Made by a program: the position numbers and the translations under genes | Origin: Actinophytocola sp963729115 | GTDB lineage: Bacteria; Actinomycetota; Actinomycetes; Mycobacteriales; Pseudonocardiaceae | NCBI GenBank assembly: GCA_963729115.1 | Contig: CAVSMR010000027.1 | Coordinates: forward strand, 496,001 to 560,000 | Length of the DNA stretch: 64,000 nucleotides | Reading direction: 5' to 3' | In this document: positions 16,760 through 26,099 of the stretch, piece after piece | How positions within the stretch are numbered: position 1 is the stretch's first letter | Layout of the letters: each line of letters begins with the position of its first letter | Notes under the pieces: model-generated | Databases searched by the model: none | Seen by the model: only the letters and a program-made list of their open reading frames with translations | Told to the model about the DNA's origin: nothing

Positions 16760-18000
16760 GCCGCCGGCTCCCGCATCGCGCCGCCGAGCAGGTGCCGCAC
16801 GACGGCGGCGGCGTCGTGCCTGGCGCCGTCGATGAACGCCGAGTCGCGGCGGTGCTGGAACCGCTGGCCCACCACGTACACCCCGGGCGCGGCCGTGACG
16901 CCGCGGTACTGCTCGATGCTGCCGTCCGGTGCGGTCACCGGCAGCCTCAGCCAGGGATGGTGCGGGCGGAAACCGGTGGCGAGCAGGACGGTGCCGATCC
17001 GCTCGGCGCGCAGGTTCAGCCGCACCGGGACCCGGGGCGGTCGAATGGCGGGTGGCCGCGCCGCGAGACCGGCGGCCGCGAGGTGCCGGTCGACCGCGTC
17101 CAGGAAGCCGTGCATGCGCCGGTCGGCGTCCGCCATCGTGTCCGCGAGATCGTCGCGGAAGCACGCCGTGCCGGCGGTGAGCCGATCGAGCCGTCCGGCG
17201 AGCCGGACCCCGACGTCCTGTAGCGCCGCGAAGTCGAGGTCCACGCCGGCGCGGCCGACGAGCTGCATCGACGGTTCCCGGCGAGCCGCCGCCGCGTCCG
17301 GCATCTCGTCGATCGTCCTGGCCAGCCGGCCCGTCCGCTCGAGCCACCAGAAGATGTCCATGCCGCGGTAGCGGCGGGGCAGCCTCCGGTGCCGGCCGGC
17401 GGCGAGCACGACCGAACGCCCCGCCCGGGCGAGCTCGTCGGCGATCTGCACGCCCGAGGACGACGCGCCGACCACGAGCACGCCGCCGGCGGGCAGCTGC
17501 GCGGGATTGCGGTACCGCTGGGTGGTGATCACCTCGACCGGGCCGAGGTCACCGCCCGCCACCGCGTCCGTCACGGCGGCGGGCACGGCCGGGGTGCCAT
17601 GTGGACCGGTCGCGACCACGACGTGGCGCGTGCGCCAGGTGCCGCGGTCGGTGCCGACGAGGTACGGGTGGCGGGACGCCCCCGACGAGAACGACACCTC
17701 CTCGACGTTCGACGCCCCGATCACCGGAGCGTCGAAGGACTCCGCGTAGCTGTCGAGGAGCCGCACGACGTCACCGGCGCTGGCGTACCCGTCGGGCGCC
17801 GACCGGGACCGCCGGCCGGGCAGGCGGGTCATCCAGTTGGGGCTGAGCAGGTGCAGGGAGTCCCACCGTTCGGTGCGCCAGCGCTCGCCCACCCGGCCAC
17901 GTTCCAGGACGACATGTTCGCGTCCGGCGTCGCACAACAGCTTGCTCACGGCCAGGCCGGCGTGCCCGGCGCCCAGCACGACGGTGTCCACTCGGGTCAT
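16756..18000 (-). CDS. Flavin-containing monooxygenase
   Basis: A 414-residue FMO/Trk-type flavoprotein. VVLGAGHAGLAVSKLL binds FAD (residues 7-22), WDSLHLLSPNWM is the typical follow-on motif, and GVLVVGASSSGVQIADEL (about 170-187) is the NADPH-binding Rossmann motif. LLATGFRPHHPWL is the C-terminal ATG motif. It oxygenates a soft nucleophile or ketone; substrate unknown. It lies 14 bases downstream of the OsmC gene and overlaps the next gene. Confidence 0.87.
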   Translation of the reverse strand: MTRVDTVVLGAGHAGLAVSKLLCDAGREHVVLERGRVGERWRTERWDSLHLLSPNWMTRLPGRRSRSAPDGYASAGDVVRLLDSYAESFDAPVIGASNVEEVSFSSGASRHPYLVGTDRGTWRTRHVVVATGPHGTPAVPAAVTDAVAGGDLGPVEVITTQRYRNPAQLPAGGVLVVGASSSGVQIADELARAGRSVVLAAGRHRRLPRRYRGMDIFWWLERTGRLARTIDEMPDAAAARREPSMQLVGRAGVDLDFAALQDVGVRLAGRLDRLTAGTACFRDDLADTMADADRRMHGFLDAVDRHLAAAGLAARPPAIRPPRVPVRLNLRAERIGTVLLATGFRPHHPWLRLPVTAPDGSIEQYRGVTAAPGVYVVGQRFQHRRDSAFIDGARHDAAAVVRHLLGGAMREPAA

Positions 18001-18014
18001 GGCGGTGCCTGGCG

Positions 18015-18584
18015 TCAGCCGGTGACGACGTCGACGACGACCGGCGTCGGGTTGGTGAGCGCGTCGTACACGGCCGAGCGCTCGCGGGACTGCTCGACCA
18101 GGCCGCGCAACGTCGCGTCGTCGGCGTCACCCTCGATGCGGAGGGTGACCCGGATCTCCTGGTAGCCGTTGCGCACCGACCCGTCGGACAGGCCCAGGAT
18201 GCCGAGCAGGTTGATGTCGCCCTCGACCGTCGAGGTCACGTTGGTCAGCGTCACCTTGCGGGCGGCGGCGATGTTCACCAGGCCCGCGGTCAGGCAGGCG
18301 GCGATGCCGTGCAGCAGGTACTCGACGGGGGTCGGGGCGTTGTCCTGCCCGACCAGGACGGCCGGGTGGTCGGCCTCGAGCACGGTGGTGTGCTTGTGTT
18401 CCATCTCCTGCAGCGCGCCGTGGAAGCCGGCCACAGTGGACCGGTTGTGGGTTCCGCTCACCCAGGTGTTGCTGGCGCGGAACTGGAACCTGGCGATCTC
18501 GGGCTGGTTCCTGACGGCGTCGAGGGTGGCGAAGAGCGCGGCGGTGTCCACTCCGTTGCGGTGCGCGCTCTGTGTGGTGGTCAT
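18015..18584 (-). CDS. OsmC family protein
   Basis: A 189-residue OsmC/Ohr-fold protein. PVEYLLHGIAACLTAGLVNIA includes the resolving/peroxidatic Cys in the conserved Ala-Cys segment; the partner Cys found early in true OsmC or Ohr proteins is not visible. GGAGGACCC precedes the ATG at 18584. It heads the flavoprotein cluster, suggesting peroxide defence or a thiol-adduct role alongside two oxygenases. Confidence 0.85.
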   Translation of the reverse strand: MTTTQSAHRNGVDTAALFATLDAVRNQPEIARFQFRASNTWVSGTHNRSTVAGFHGALQEMEHKHTTVLEADHPAVLVGQDNAPTPVEYLLHGIAACLTAGLVNIAAARKVTLTNVTSTVEGDINLLGILGLSDGSVRNGYQEIRVTLRIEGDADDATLRGLVEQSRERSAVYDALTNPTPVVVDVVTG

Positions 18585-18694
18585 GGGTCCTCCATGGTTC
18601 GTGCCGATGTCCGGCAGTGACCTGATGGCGAGGACGCTAGGAACACGACCTTCCGCGGAGCTTCCCCTCGACTTCCCCGCGCGTGGCGCCGCGG

Positions 18695-21600
18695 TCAGAC
18701 GGCTTGGCTCGTCGCGGTCGCGCCCAGGTCCCGGAGCAGGTGCGCGCCCCGCGCACGTGCCCGCTCGTCGGTCGCGGTCGCGAGGACGACGGCTTGCTCG
18801 TAGCGTTCCCCGAGCCCGGCCCAGGCGGCGGCCGCATCGGTCCATCGCCCGGCGAGCGTGGGTGCCCACGGGCCCGGCGGGTCGGCCGGGGCGAGGACGT
18901 CGACGCCGGCTCTGCGCAGGTAGGCGCACAGCTCCGCATGCACCGCCCGGTGTCCGGCGTCGTGCGCCATGGCGAGCGCCTGCCGCACCTCGCCGGTCAG
19001 GGAGCCCAGCGAGCCGTCGAGCCAGCCGAGCTCCACCCGCGCGACGGCCAGCGAACCGACGACGAAGCTGTCGTCGGCGAACGCGGGGTCCGCCAGCGCG
19101 GCGGCGAGGACCTCACCGGCCTCGTGATCGCCGCGCCGGGCGAGCACGCGGGCCAGGAGGCCGCGGGCCAGCGCCGCCATCGCCCCGGGCTCGCCCGGGC
19201 TGTCCACCAACACGCGCAGGTCGGCCACGGCCGCGTCCCAGTTCCCGCGGCTCGCCTGCACCGCCGCCGCGGTGAGCCGCAGCCGGTACTGGCCGGCGAA
19301 GAACTCCCCGTCGGCCGCGACCCGCAGGCCCGCGGCCACGTACCGCTCCGCCTCGTCCAGGCGCCCGGTGCGGTACGCGCCACCGGCCGCGGCCACGTAA
19401 CAGCGCACCTGCGTCTCGACGCGACTGTCCGATCCGGCGAGGGAGATGGCGCGCCGCAGGTCGTCCGCGCCGCGCGGGTCCCCTTGGGACAGACGCGCGT
19501 CGCCGAGGTAGCTGCTCGCCAGCGCGCAGATGTCCTCGCGCCGCAGGCGCTGCCCGATCTCCAGCGCTCGCGCGGCGAATGCCTCCGTCCGCTCGCCCGG
19601 CTCGGCCACGATGCCGACGGTCGCCAGGTTGCTGTGCACGCGGGCCAGCTCCGTGAGGGCGGCCGCGAGCCGGGCGTCGTCGCCGGCCGGTTCGAGGATC
19701 TCGACGGCTCGCTCGGCTGCCTGCCGCGCGCGCAGGGGCCCGCGCGCGAACAGCGCGACACGGGCGAGCACCAGCAACGCGTCCGCCAGCGTGACGGTGT
19801 CGGCGGCCTGCTCGGCCGCCTTGACGGCGGACTCGGCGCACTCCAGCGCGGCGGCGAAGTGGTTGACCACGTAGAGGGAGTAGGCGAGGCGGGTGTACAG
19901 GTCCGCGACGTCGTGCGGATCGAGCTGGTCGCGGTGGTCCAGCACGACCCGCAGGACTCCGGCGGCCTGCCGGTGCGCACCCAGCCGGGCCGCCTCACGC
20001 GCGACGGGCGGGCCGTGCTCGAGGATGATGCCGGCATCACCCGCGCGCTCGGCGTGATGCACCAGGCGCGCCGGCTCCGCCCCGGGCCGCGCCAGCAACG
20101 CCTCGATCACCGCGCGGTTGGCATGGAGCTGTTCGCCGGCGGTGAGCGAGGACTCGATCGCCCGCCGGGCGAGCTCGTGGCGGAACGACACCGACGCGGT
20201 GCCGCCGATGATCATGCCCGACCGCTCCGCCTCGACGAGGGTGCCCGGATCGCCGTCCGCGAGCGTCTCGGCAAGCCAGCGTTCCGCGCGCGTGGGGACG
20301 ACGGACAGGCGTTCGAGGAACGTGCGCACCGCCGCCGCATGCCTGCCGAGGCGGGCCAGCACCGCGTCGCGGACAGTCGGCGGGACGCCCGCGCCACCGG
20401 CCGCGAGCACCTCGGTGACGAAGAACGGGTTGCCCTCGGTCACCCGGTGAATCTCCGCGGCATCCGCGTCGGAGGGCGCGCCCAGGCGGCGTACGGCCTC
20501 GACACTCAAGGCCGGGAGGGACACCCGCCGCACGGTGGCGCCGGCGAGGCTGCCCAGTATCTGGCGTAGCGGATGATCGGCGAGGACCTCGGTCTCCCGG
20601 AAGGTCAGCAGCAACGCCGCGGGAATGCCCGGAATCCGCCGCGAGAGGTAGCGGATCGCGTCGAGGGTCGCGTCGTCGGCCCAGTGCACGTCCTCGACGA
20701 CCACGGCCACCGGACGTGCCGCGAAGACGTGCAGCAGGGCGGGCAACGCGTCGTCGAGCCGGCTGCCGGACAGGGCGGCCGACAGCTCCGCATGGTCGGT
20801 CGCCATGTCGCGGAACGGCCCAAGACTCCGCGGCGCCAGCAGGTCGTCGCAGCCACCCACGATCGCGGTGACGCCCGGGGCGAGCCGCTCGAGGAAGCCG
20901 CGCACCAGGGCCGACTTCCCGGCGCCGGGCTCGCCGGAGATCAGCACCACGACGCCACGTCCCTCGTCGATCGCGGCGCCGACCACCGTCGTCAGCTCAC
21001 GGAGCTCCGCGTCGCGCTCCACCAGCTCGGTCCTGGCCGCGGCCGGCCGTGCATCGTGCCGCTTCGGGACCGGCGACATCGTGTCGGCCACCGCCAGCAG
21101 GCGCGCGCGCAACGCGACGGCCTCCGGGCCGGGGGAGATGCCCAGCTCGGCGTCGAGGGATCGCTCCATCCGGGCGTAGTGGCGCAGCGCCGCCGTCCGG
21201 TCGCCCGCGGCAACCGCCTCGCGCAGGAGCTCGAGGTGTGCCTCCTCGTTCGCCGGGTCGAGACGCAGCAGGTCCTCCCAGCGACGGGCGCCACCGAGCA
21301 GCTGCGCGACCCGGAGGCGCAGGCGTTGCCGGGGTTCCTCCAGCCAGGACTCGGCCAGGTCGTCGGGAAGCAGCTCGCCGGCGAGCTTCAGCGCGTCGCC
21401 GCACCGGTCGGCGGAGGCCGGCGACTCCAATGCGGCATCGGCGGCCTCCTCGAACGTGACCGCGTCGACGTCGAGCATCGCACCGGCGAAGAGCGTGACG
21501 ACCTCGTTCCGGAGCACGACCGCGGCAGGATCGTCCAGGGCGCGACGAGCGTAGTGCGCGGCCTTGTGCAGGCGGGGGAGCGCGAGGTCGAGCGTGAGGT

Positions 21601-21769
21601 CGGGCCACAACGCATCCACGACGCGGTCGCGGTGCAGCCGTCCGTCGGGGGAAAGGGCGAGCAGCTTCACGAGCAGGGCCGCGTGCCGGCGCTGCCACCG
21701 GCTCGCGGGCGTCGGCGTGCCGTCCACCAGAACGGCGAAGCCGCCCAGCAGTCGCACTTGGACCTGCAC
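18695..21769 (-). CDS. BTAD/AAA/TPR transcriptional regulator (SARP-like large regulator)
   Basis: About 1024 residues. The N-terminus (VQVRLLGGFAVLVDG) is an OmpR-type winged helix (about 1-95), followed by a BTAD domain to about residue 235 (LRHYARMERSLDAELGISPG). An AAA ATPase follows with Walker A GEPGAGKSALVRG and Walker B VAVVVEDVHWAD. The C-terminal half is TPR-like helices with no LuxR domain. The frame is open back to 21910; GTG at 21769 gives the normal family N-terminus but its ribosome site is weak. It lies upstream of the OsmC-flavoprotein genes on the same strand, so it likely activates them. Confidence 0.87.
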   Translation of the reverse strand: MQVQVRLLGGFAVLVDGTPTPASRWQRRHAALLVKLLALSPDGRLHRDRVVDALWPDLTLDLALPRLHKAAHYARRALDDPAAVVLRNEVVTLFAGAMLDVDAVTFEEAADAALESPASADRCGDALKLAGELLPDDLAESWLEEPRQRLRLRVAQLLGGARRWEDLLRLDPANEEAHLELLREAVAAGDRTAALRHYARMERSLDAELGISPGPEAVALRARLLAVADTMSPVPKRHDARPAAARTELVERDAELRELTTVVGAAIDEGRGVVVLISGEPGAGKSALVRGFLERLAPGVTAIVGGCDDLLAPRSLGPFRDMATDHAELSAALSGSRLDDALPALLHVFAARPVAVVVEDVHWADDATLDAIRYLSRRIPGIPAALLLTFRETEVLADHPLRQILGSLAGATVRRVSLPALSVEAVRRLGAPSDADAAEIHRVTEGNPFFVTEVLAAGGAGVPPTVRDAVLARLGRHAAAVRTFLERLSVVPTRAERWLAETLADGDPGTLVEAERSGMIIGGTASVSFRHELARRAIESSLTAGEQLHANRAVIEALLARPGAEPARLVHHAERAGDAGIILEHGPPVAREAARLGAHRQAAGVLRVVLDHRDQLDPHDVADLYTRLAYSLYVVNHFAAALECAESAVKAAEQAADTVTLADALLVLARVALFARGPLRARQAAERAVEILEPAGDDARLAAALTELARVHSNLATVGIVAEPGERTEAFAARALEIGQRLRREDICALASSYLGDARLSQGDPRGADDLRRAISLAGSDSRVETQVRCYVAAAGGAYRTGRLDEAERYVAAGLRVAADGEFFAGQYRLRLTAAAVQASRGNWDAAVADLRVLVDSPGEPGAMAALARGLLARVLARRGDHEAGEVLAAALADPAFADDSFVVGSLAVARVELGWLDGSLGSLTGEVRQALAMAHDAGHRAVHAELCAYLRRAGVDVLAPADPPGPWAPTLAGRWTDAAAAWAGLGERYEQAVVLATATDERARARGAHLLRDLGATATSQAV

Positions 21770-21894
21770 GCCGAGATCGTAACGTTCGACGATCAATTCA
21801 CCGAGGTGCCGGCAGCACAGAATTGACGTCTTTCCTGGCCGGAGCATCGACGTGGTATAGGTAGTGGATAGGCAATCGACTCTGGGGGGATTCC

Positions 21895-22872
21895 ATGCCT
21901 TGGCGATCAACTGTGATTTCGTCAGCGGTCATCCTGGCCGCGTGTCTCATGGGGGCGGGACACGCGGACGCGGCAGTGGGCTGGCAGGCGAGCGTGCTGC
22001 CGTTGCCGGACGGCTGGCGGGGCGGCTGGGCGGTCGGCACCGATGGGAAAGGCGAATATTCCGGGACCTATGTGGACGGTAACGACGGCTCGTCCAAGGT
22101 GGTCATCTGGCGGGGTGGTGACCCGATTGTGGTGAACCCGCCGGCCGGCTGCATCGACGTGGGCACCGTCGGCGAGAACGCGTCTCGGGTAATCGTGGTC
22201 GAGGCGAGCGGGTGCGGTGCGGGTGCCGACTGGGCGGCGTACACCTACAGCGGCGGCCAGTACCACCCGCTGGCCCGGGTCGGGGCCTACCCCGACACCT
22301 ATCCCACGGCGATCAACCAGCGGGGCGACGTGCTCGGGCAGGCGGGGCCGCGCGCCGAGCCGGAGGTGACCGTGGTGTGGCGGCCGTCGGCGGAGCCGAT
22401 GGTCATCCCGGACACGATCGAGGGACAGACCCCGGTCGACATCGACGACGACGGGACCGTCCTGTTCGGCACCGACGAGGGTCCGTACCTGTGGCGGAAC
22501 GGCACGATGACCAAGCTGCCCGTGCCGGCCGGGCGCACCGCCCGGGGCAGCGCGATTCGCGGCGGGGTCGTCGTGGGCTCCGTCGCCTGGGAGGGCGAGG
22601 AGGACACGAACGCGTACTGGTGGCCCACGATCGGCATTCCGGGACTGCTGCCCGGCGGGGAGCGGGCCAACGACATCAACGCCACCGGACTCGCCGCGGG
22701 GGAGCTCATGACCTGGCAGAACGGCGGGCCGGACGGCAGCCTCCCGATCCCGCCGGGCTACGACTCCGTCGGCCATCGCACGGTCGGCGACGACGACAGC
22801 GTCGTCGGCTCGGTCGGACTGCAGTCGACTGACCGCCCATTCGACCAGCCGGCCGTCTGGCGCCGGACCTGA
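21895..22872 (+). CDS. Secreted HAF-repeat-like protein
   Basis: A 325-residue protein with a Sec signal peptide (residues about 1-27, ending GHADAA). The mature part has repeated units such as PTAINQRGDVLGQA, PVDIDDDGTVLFGT and NDINATGLAAGEL, the spacing of HAF extracellular beta-propeller repeats. A TATAGG-like -10 hexamer lies about 40 bases upstream. Role unknown; these are wall-associated or secreted proteins. It is divergent from the BTAD gene. Confidence 0.7.
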   Translation: MPWRSTVISSAVILAACLMGAGHADAAVGWQASVLPLPDGWRGGWAVGTDGKGEYSGTYVDGNDGSSKVVIWRGGDPIVVNPPAGCIDVGTVGENASRVIVVEASGCGAGADWAAYTYSGGQYHPLARVGAYPDTYPTAINQRGDVLGQAGPRAEPEVTVVWRPSAEPMVIPDTIEGQTPVDIDDDGTVLFGTDEGPYLWRNGTMTKLPVPAGRTARGSAIRGGVVVGSVAWEGEEDTNAYWWPTIGIPGLLPGGERANDINATGLAAGELMTWQNGGPDGSLPIPPGYDSVGHRTVGDDDSVVGSVGLQSTDRPFDQPAVWRRT

Positions 22873-23242
22873 CTCGAGTTGGTGTCCCGGGGCCGGAGGT
22901 TGCATGGATCTCGCGCCGAGCCCGTTGCGCCGCGGCCCGGAACCCTTCGATCGGCGGTCGACGTGTGCGGCCCGGCCAGCGTTCGTCGGCTTGGCTTGGC
23001 GTCATCGGTTCCTCCTGCCCACCGTGTCGCGGCCAGTGCGCACGGCGGCCGGGAATACGGAAGCCAGGGCGCGCAAGAACGGCGGGCCGCCATCAACCCG
23101 GCCACTGCGATGGCGGCCGGAGCCCGCCGGGGTGGCCGGGCTGCGGGATGCCTCAGGGGCGGGTGAACTCGATCGCACCGGGCGCGACCGAGCCCGCGGG
23201 CCGTTGCCTGGCCAGCGGGCTCATTGATCGTGGGGGTGGGAC
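22873..23242. other. Gap between HAF and RCC1 genes holding a decayed paralogue start
   Basis: The only recognisable content is the RCC1 5' remnant listed next; the rest shows no gene or clear terminator. The flanking genes are convergent. Confidence 0.5.
22962..23095 (-). pseudogene. Decayed copy of the RCC1 gene 5' region
   Basis: This segment aligns by eye with 24961-25095, which covers the promoter-proximal leader, ribosome site and first signal-peptide codons of the downstream RCC1 gene. Shared blocks include TTCCTCCTGCCCACC, GTGCGCACGGCGG and GGGAATACGGA. The ATG equivalent at 23005 retains its AGGAGG site, but a single-base deletion after it shifts the frame, so the signal peptide is lost. 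It is the head of a second RCC1-type gene whose body is gone. Both copies point the same way, about 2.0 kb apart. Confidence 0.6.
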
Positions 23243-25006
23243 CTAGCAGAGGATGATCAGGCCGGTGATGACGGCGCAGTTGGCGGGGTCGAAGTCGTTG
23301 GCGGGGTTGGGGTCGTTGGGGCTGCTCGCGGTGCGTTGGGCGCCGGCGTGGAGCGGTAGGCCGACGCTGAGCAGGGAGATGGTGGCGCGGAAGGTGAAGT
23401 TGGTGGAGGCGCTGTTGGCGAGTGCGCCGACGGGGCAGCTGACTTGTTTGAGGGTGTTGTTGTAGCTGCACGGACCGAGGTTGGCCACGCTGGTCGTGGT
23501 CGACGGGACGGCGGTGACCACCGTCGCCGAGGTGAGGGCGTCGGGGCCGTTGTTGGTGACACCGACGGTGTAGTCGATCTTGGACTGGAGGAAGACGGCG
23601 GCGGCGGACAAGCTGACCGCCAGGTCGGCCTCGTCGGCCGGCGGTGGCGGGGTGACCCGGACGGCCAGCGAGTGGATGCTGCCGGTGGCGATGGTGCCGA
23701 CGAGATCGAGGAACTGGGTGCACGGTGCGGTCTGGCCGACCGCGCAGACCTGGACGGGGACGCTGCTGTTGGTGTTCGTGCCGTCGCCCAGCGCGCCACC
23801 GAGGGAGTTGACGCCCCAGGCGACCACGCTGTCGTCGATGCGGGCCAGGGCATGCAGCCCGGCGCCCTCGGAGATCTCGTCGACGCCCATGAGCAGGTTG
23901 GCGCAGGGGGCGGTCTGCCCGACTGCGCAGACTCCGACCGGCAGGTCCTTGTCGGTGGTGGTGCCGTCGCCGAGCTGGCCCTGGGGGTTGTCGCCCCACG
24001 AGCGCACGGTTCCGTCAGCGAGCACGGCATGGCTGCTGCGGTCGCCGCCGCTGATCTGGGTTGCGCCGGTGAGGGGCCCGCCGCAGCCGGCCGCGGTGCA
24101 CACGCTGACCGGGGTGCTGCTGCTGGTGGTGGTGTCGTTGCCCAACTGCCCGTCGGAGTTGATTCCCCAAGCCAGGACGGTGCCATTGGTGGCGAGCGCC
24201 ATCGAGTGGAAGCTGCCGCCCGCGACGGCGGTCATGCCGGTGAGTGGTCCGGAACAGGCGGCCGCGGAGCACACGGCAACCGGCACGGATCGGCTGGTCG
24301 TGGTGTTGTCGCCGAGCCGGCCGCCGGTGTTGTCGCCCCAGGCGCGGACCTCGCCGCCGGAGACGATCGCCAGACCGTGGAAGCTGCCGGCGGAGATGGC
24401 GACCGCGTCGTCGAGGAACGCCGCGCAGGGGGCGCTCTGCCCGACCGCGCACACCTGTACCGGCACGCTGCGGGCGGTGGTGGTGCCATCGCCGAGCTGA
24501 CCGTCGCTGTTCGTTCCCCAGGTGACGATGCCGCCGTCGGACAGCAGCGCCATGCTGAAGAAGTTCCCGGCCGAGACCGAGACCACGTCGTCGAGGAACG
24601 TGCCGCAGGGGGCGCTCTGCCCGACCGCGCACACCTGCACGGGGACGCTGCTGTCGGTGGTGTTGCCGACGCCGAGCTGACCGAAGGCGTTGTCGCCCCA
24701 GGTGTAGACCGACCCGTCGGACAGCACGGCCACGCTGTGCTGCCCGCCGCCGGCAACCTGCACCGCGTCGTCCAGCACGCTGGCACACGGGGCGGTGTCA
24801 CCCGGGGCACACACCGCCACCGGCACCGACCGGTCGATGGTCGTGCCGTCGCCGACCTTGCCGTTGCCGTTGTCACCCCAACCGAATGCCTCGCCGGGGT
24901 CGGACGCCGCCGCCGCCGGTGTTGCGGTGGCCACCAGGGCCAGCCCCGCTACCAGCATGGCCGTGCACAGCCCGGCCAGCATTCGTCTGCTTCGCTTGCG
25001 CATCAT
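23243..25006 (-). CDS. Secreted RCC1-repeat beta-propeller protein with C-terminal DUF11 domain
   Basis: A 587-residue protein. A Sec signal peptide (MMRKRSRRMLAG through ATPAAAA) precedes about seven RCC1 units of near 60 residues, each with a Trp-Gly-Asn-Gln-Leu-Gly-like core (for example WGDNAFGQLGVGNTTDSS) and a VPVQVCAVGQSAPC insert with paired Cys. Residues about 465-587 are a DUF11 repeat (DYTVGVTNNGPDALTSA). ATG at 25006 follows AGGAGG. It is an extracellular or wall-bound propeller; ligand unknown. Confidence 0.82.
   Translation of the reverse strand: MMRKRSRRMLAGLCTAMLVAGLALVATATPAAAASDPGEAFGWGDNGNGKVGDGTTIDRSVPVAVCAPGDTAPCASVLDDAVQVAGGGQHSVAVLSDGSVYTWGDNAFGQLGVGNTTDSSVPVQVCAVGQSAPCGTFLDDVVSVSAGNFFSMALLSDGGIVTWGTNSDGQLGDGTTTARSVPVQVCAVGQSAPCAAFLDDAVAISAGSFHGLAIVSGGEVRAWGDNTGGRLGDNTTTSRSVPVAVCSAAACSGPLTGMTAVAGGSFHSMALATNGTVLAWGINSDGQLGNDTTTSSSTPVSVCTAAGCGGPLTGATQISGGDRSSHAVLADGTVRSWGDNPQGQLGDGTTTDKDLPVGVCAVGQTAPCANLLMGVDEISEGAGLHALARIDDSVVAWGVNSLGGALGDGTNTNSSVPVQVCAVGQTAPCTQFLDLVGTIATGSIHSLAVRVTPPPPADEADLAVSLSAAAVFLQSKIDYTVGVTNNGPDALTSATVVTAVPSTTTSVANLGPCSYNNTLKQVSCPVGALANSASTNFTFRATISLLSVGLPLHAGAQRTASSPNDPNPANDFDPANCAVITGLIILC
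24421..24720. repeat. 180-base near-identical internal repeat of the RCC1 gene
   Basis: Bases 24421-24480 and 24601-24660 share long identical blocks, for example GGGGGCGCTCTGCCCGACCG, at an exact 180-base period, equal to one 60-residue RCC1 unit with its Cys-containing insert. Weaker copies continue on both sides. This points to recent unit duplication or gene conversion. Confidence 0.7.
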
Positions 25007-25179
25007 CAGGTTCCTCCTCCTGCCCACCACCGCACGGACGGTGCGCACGGCGGTCGGGAATACGGACGCCAAGGGCGCGCAGAATCGGCGGGGCGGCGCC
25101 GGCGAACTGAGATGTCCGGGTTATTCGGCGCCGGGCAGATCGCAATGTGCCACCACGACCGGCACGGTCACAACTCTCC

Positions 25180-25196
25180 GTTCCGTCCAGCGGAAC
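25180..25196. promoter_or_regulatory. Palindrome upstream of the RCC1 gene
   Basis: GTTCCG and CGGAAC are separated by five bases, about 175 bases before the RCC1 start, in a locally AT-richer stretch (25100-25290) that also contains CAATTG twice (25199-25211). It is a candidate operator; nothing else supports it. Confidence 0.35.
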
Positions 25197-25298
25197 AGCA
25201 ATTGTCAATTGATTTCCTCAAATCAGCACACACAGATGAACACTCGATAAATGGGATTCACTCGGCGATGCTGGGGGCCAAGCCGACCAACACCGGAC

Positions 25299-26045
25299 TC
25301 ACATCCGGGACCTCAGCACGTCGACCTCGCAGCCCGGCAAGGACGGGTCGAAGCCGTGATCGACCAGCCAGCGGATTCCGCGCAGGCTGCGCAACGACCA
25401 CCACGCGCGGATCACGTCGAGGTCGACGTCGGTGCCGTAGCCTGCGACGACGTCGTCGAGGTGCTCCTCGTGTCCGAGCGTCAGGGTGGCGAGGTCGTAC
25501 AGGGCATCGCCCTGGGCTGCCTCGGACCAGTCGAGCACGCCGGTGATCTGGTCATCGTCGATGAACACGTGACAGATCTGCAGGTCGCCGTGGGTGAACA
25601 CCGGATTCCACGGCCGGAGCGCGGCCTCGGCGACCTGGCGGTTGCGGGTGACCAGATCGGCGGGGAGGACGCCGTTCGTGACGAGCCATGCGCACTCGCT
25701 GTCGAGCTCCGATGCGATCTCGTCGAGGCTCGAACCGGGCCATGGTGGCAGCGGCGCGTCATGCAACACCCGGATGGCGGCACCCGCCGCGGCCCATGCC
25801 GCCGCCGACGCGGTCGACGGCTCGCCGAGCTGCCCGAGCGCCCTGCCCGGGAGGGCGGCGAGCGCCAGCACGGGCGGCTTGCGCCACAGGACCTCCGGAG
25901 TCGGGACCGGCGCCATGGCCATCGCCTCGACCTCGACACCGGTGCGTGTCTGATCAGCGTCGATCTTCAGGAACACGTCGCCGACACGCAGGGTCGCGCG
26001 CTCCTGATGGGCGACGACGACCTCGACCTCCTCCACGCCGGCCAT
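25299..26045 (-). CDS. Aminoglycoside phosphotransferase-family kinase
   Basis: About 248 residues of the APH/choline kinase fold. THGDLQICHVF is the catalytic loop and GVLDWSEAAQGDALYDLA is the metal-binding Asp segment. The loop Asn of typical APHs is His here, a variation I recall from actinomycete relatives. The N-lobe is short. ATG at 26045 is preferred; GTG at 26063 is in frame. It may phosphorylate a small molecule; antibiotic resistance cannot be concluded. Confidence 0.8.
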   Translation of the reverse strand: MAGVEEVEVVVAHQERATLRVGDVFLKIDADQTRTGVEVEAMAMAPVPTPEVLWRKPPVLALAALPGRALGQLGEPSTASAAAWAAAGAAIRVLHDAPLPPWPGSSLDEIASELDSECAWLVTNGVLPADLVTRNRQVAEAALRPWNPVFTHGDLQICHVFIDDDQITGVLDWSEAAQGDALYDLATLTLGHEEHLDDVVAGYGTDVDLDVIRAWWSLRSLRGIRWLVDHGFDPSLPGCEVDVLRSRM

Positions 26046-26099
26046 TATCGCGATGACGACCACCGACGTCGCCGGGTTTGCCGCGGGCGACCGTGAGCG

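Noticed and set aside
18683..20569. 628-codon plus-strand frame
   Set aside because: Antisense shadow of the BTAD-AAA regulator, whose Walker motifs lie on the minus strand.
24421..24720. CRISPR-like array from regular repeats
   Set aside because: The period equals one protein repeat unit and the spacers are coding; no direct-repeat/spacer structure.
23444..25546. 700-codon plus-strand frame, Gly/Ala/Val-rich
   Set aside because: Antisense shadow of the RCC1 repeats; the repeat periodicity makes the frame stay open.
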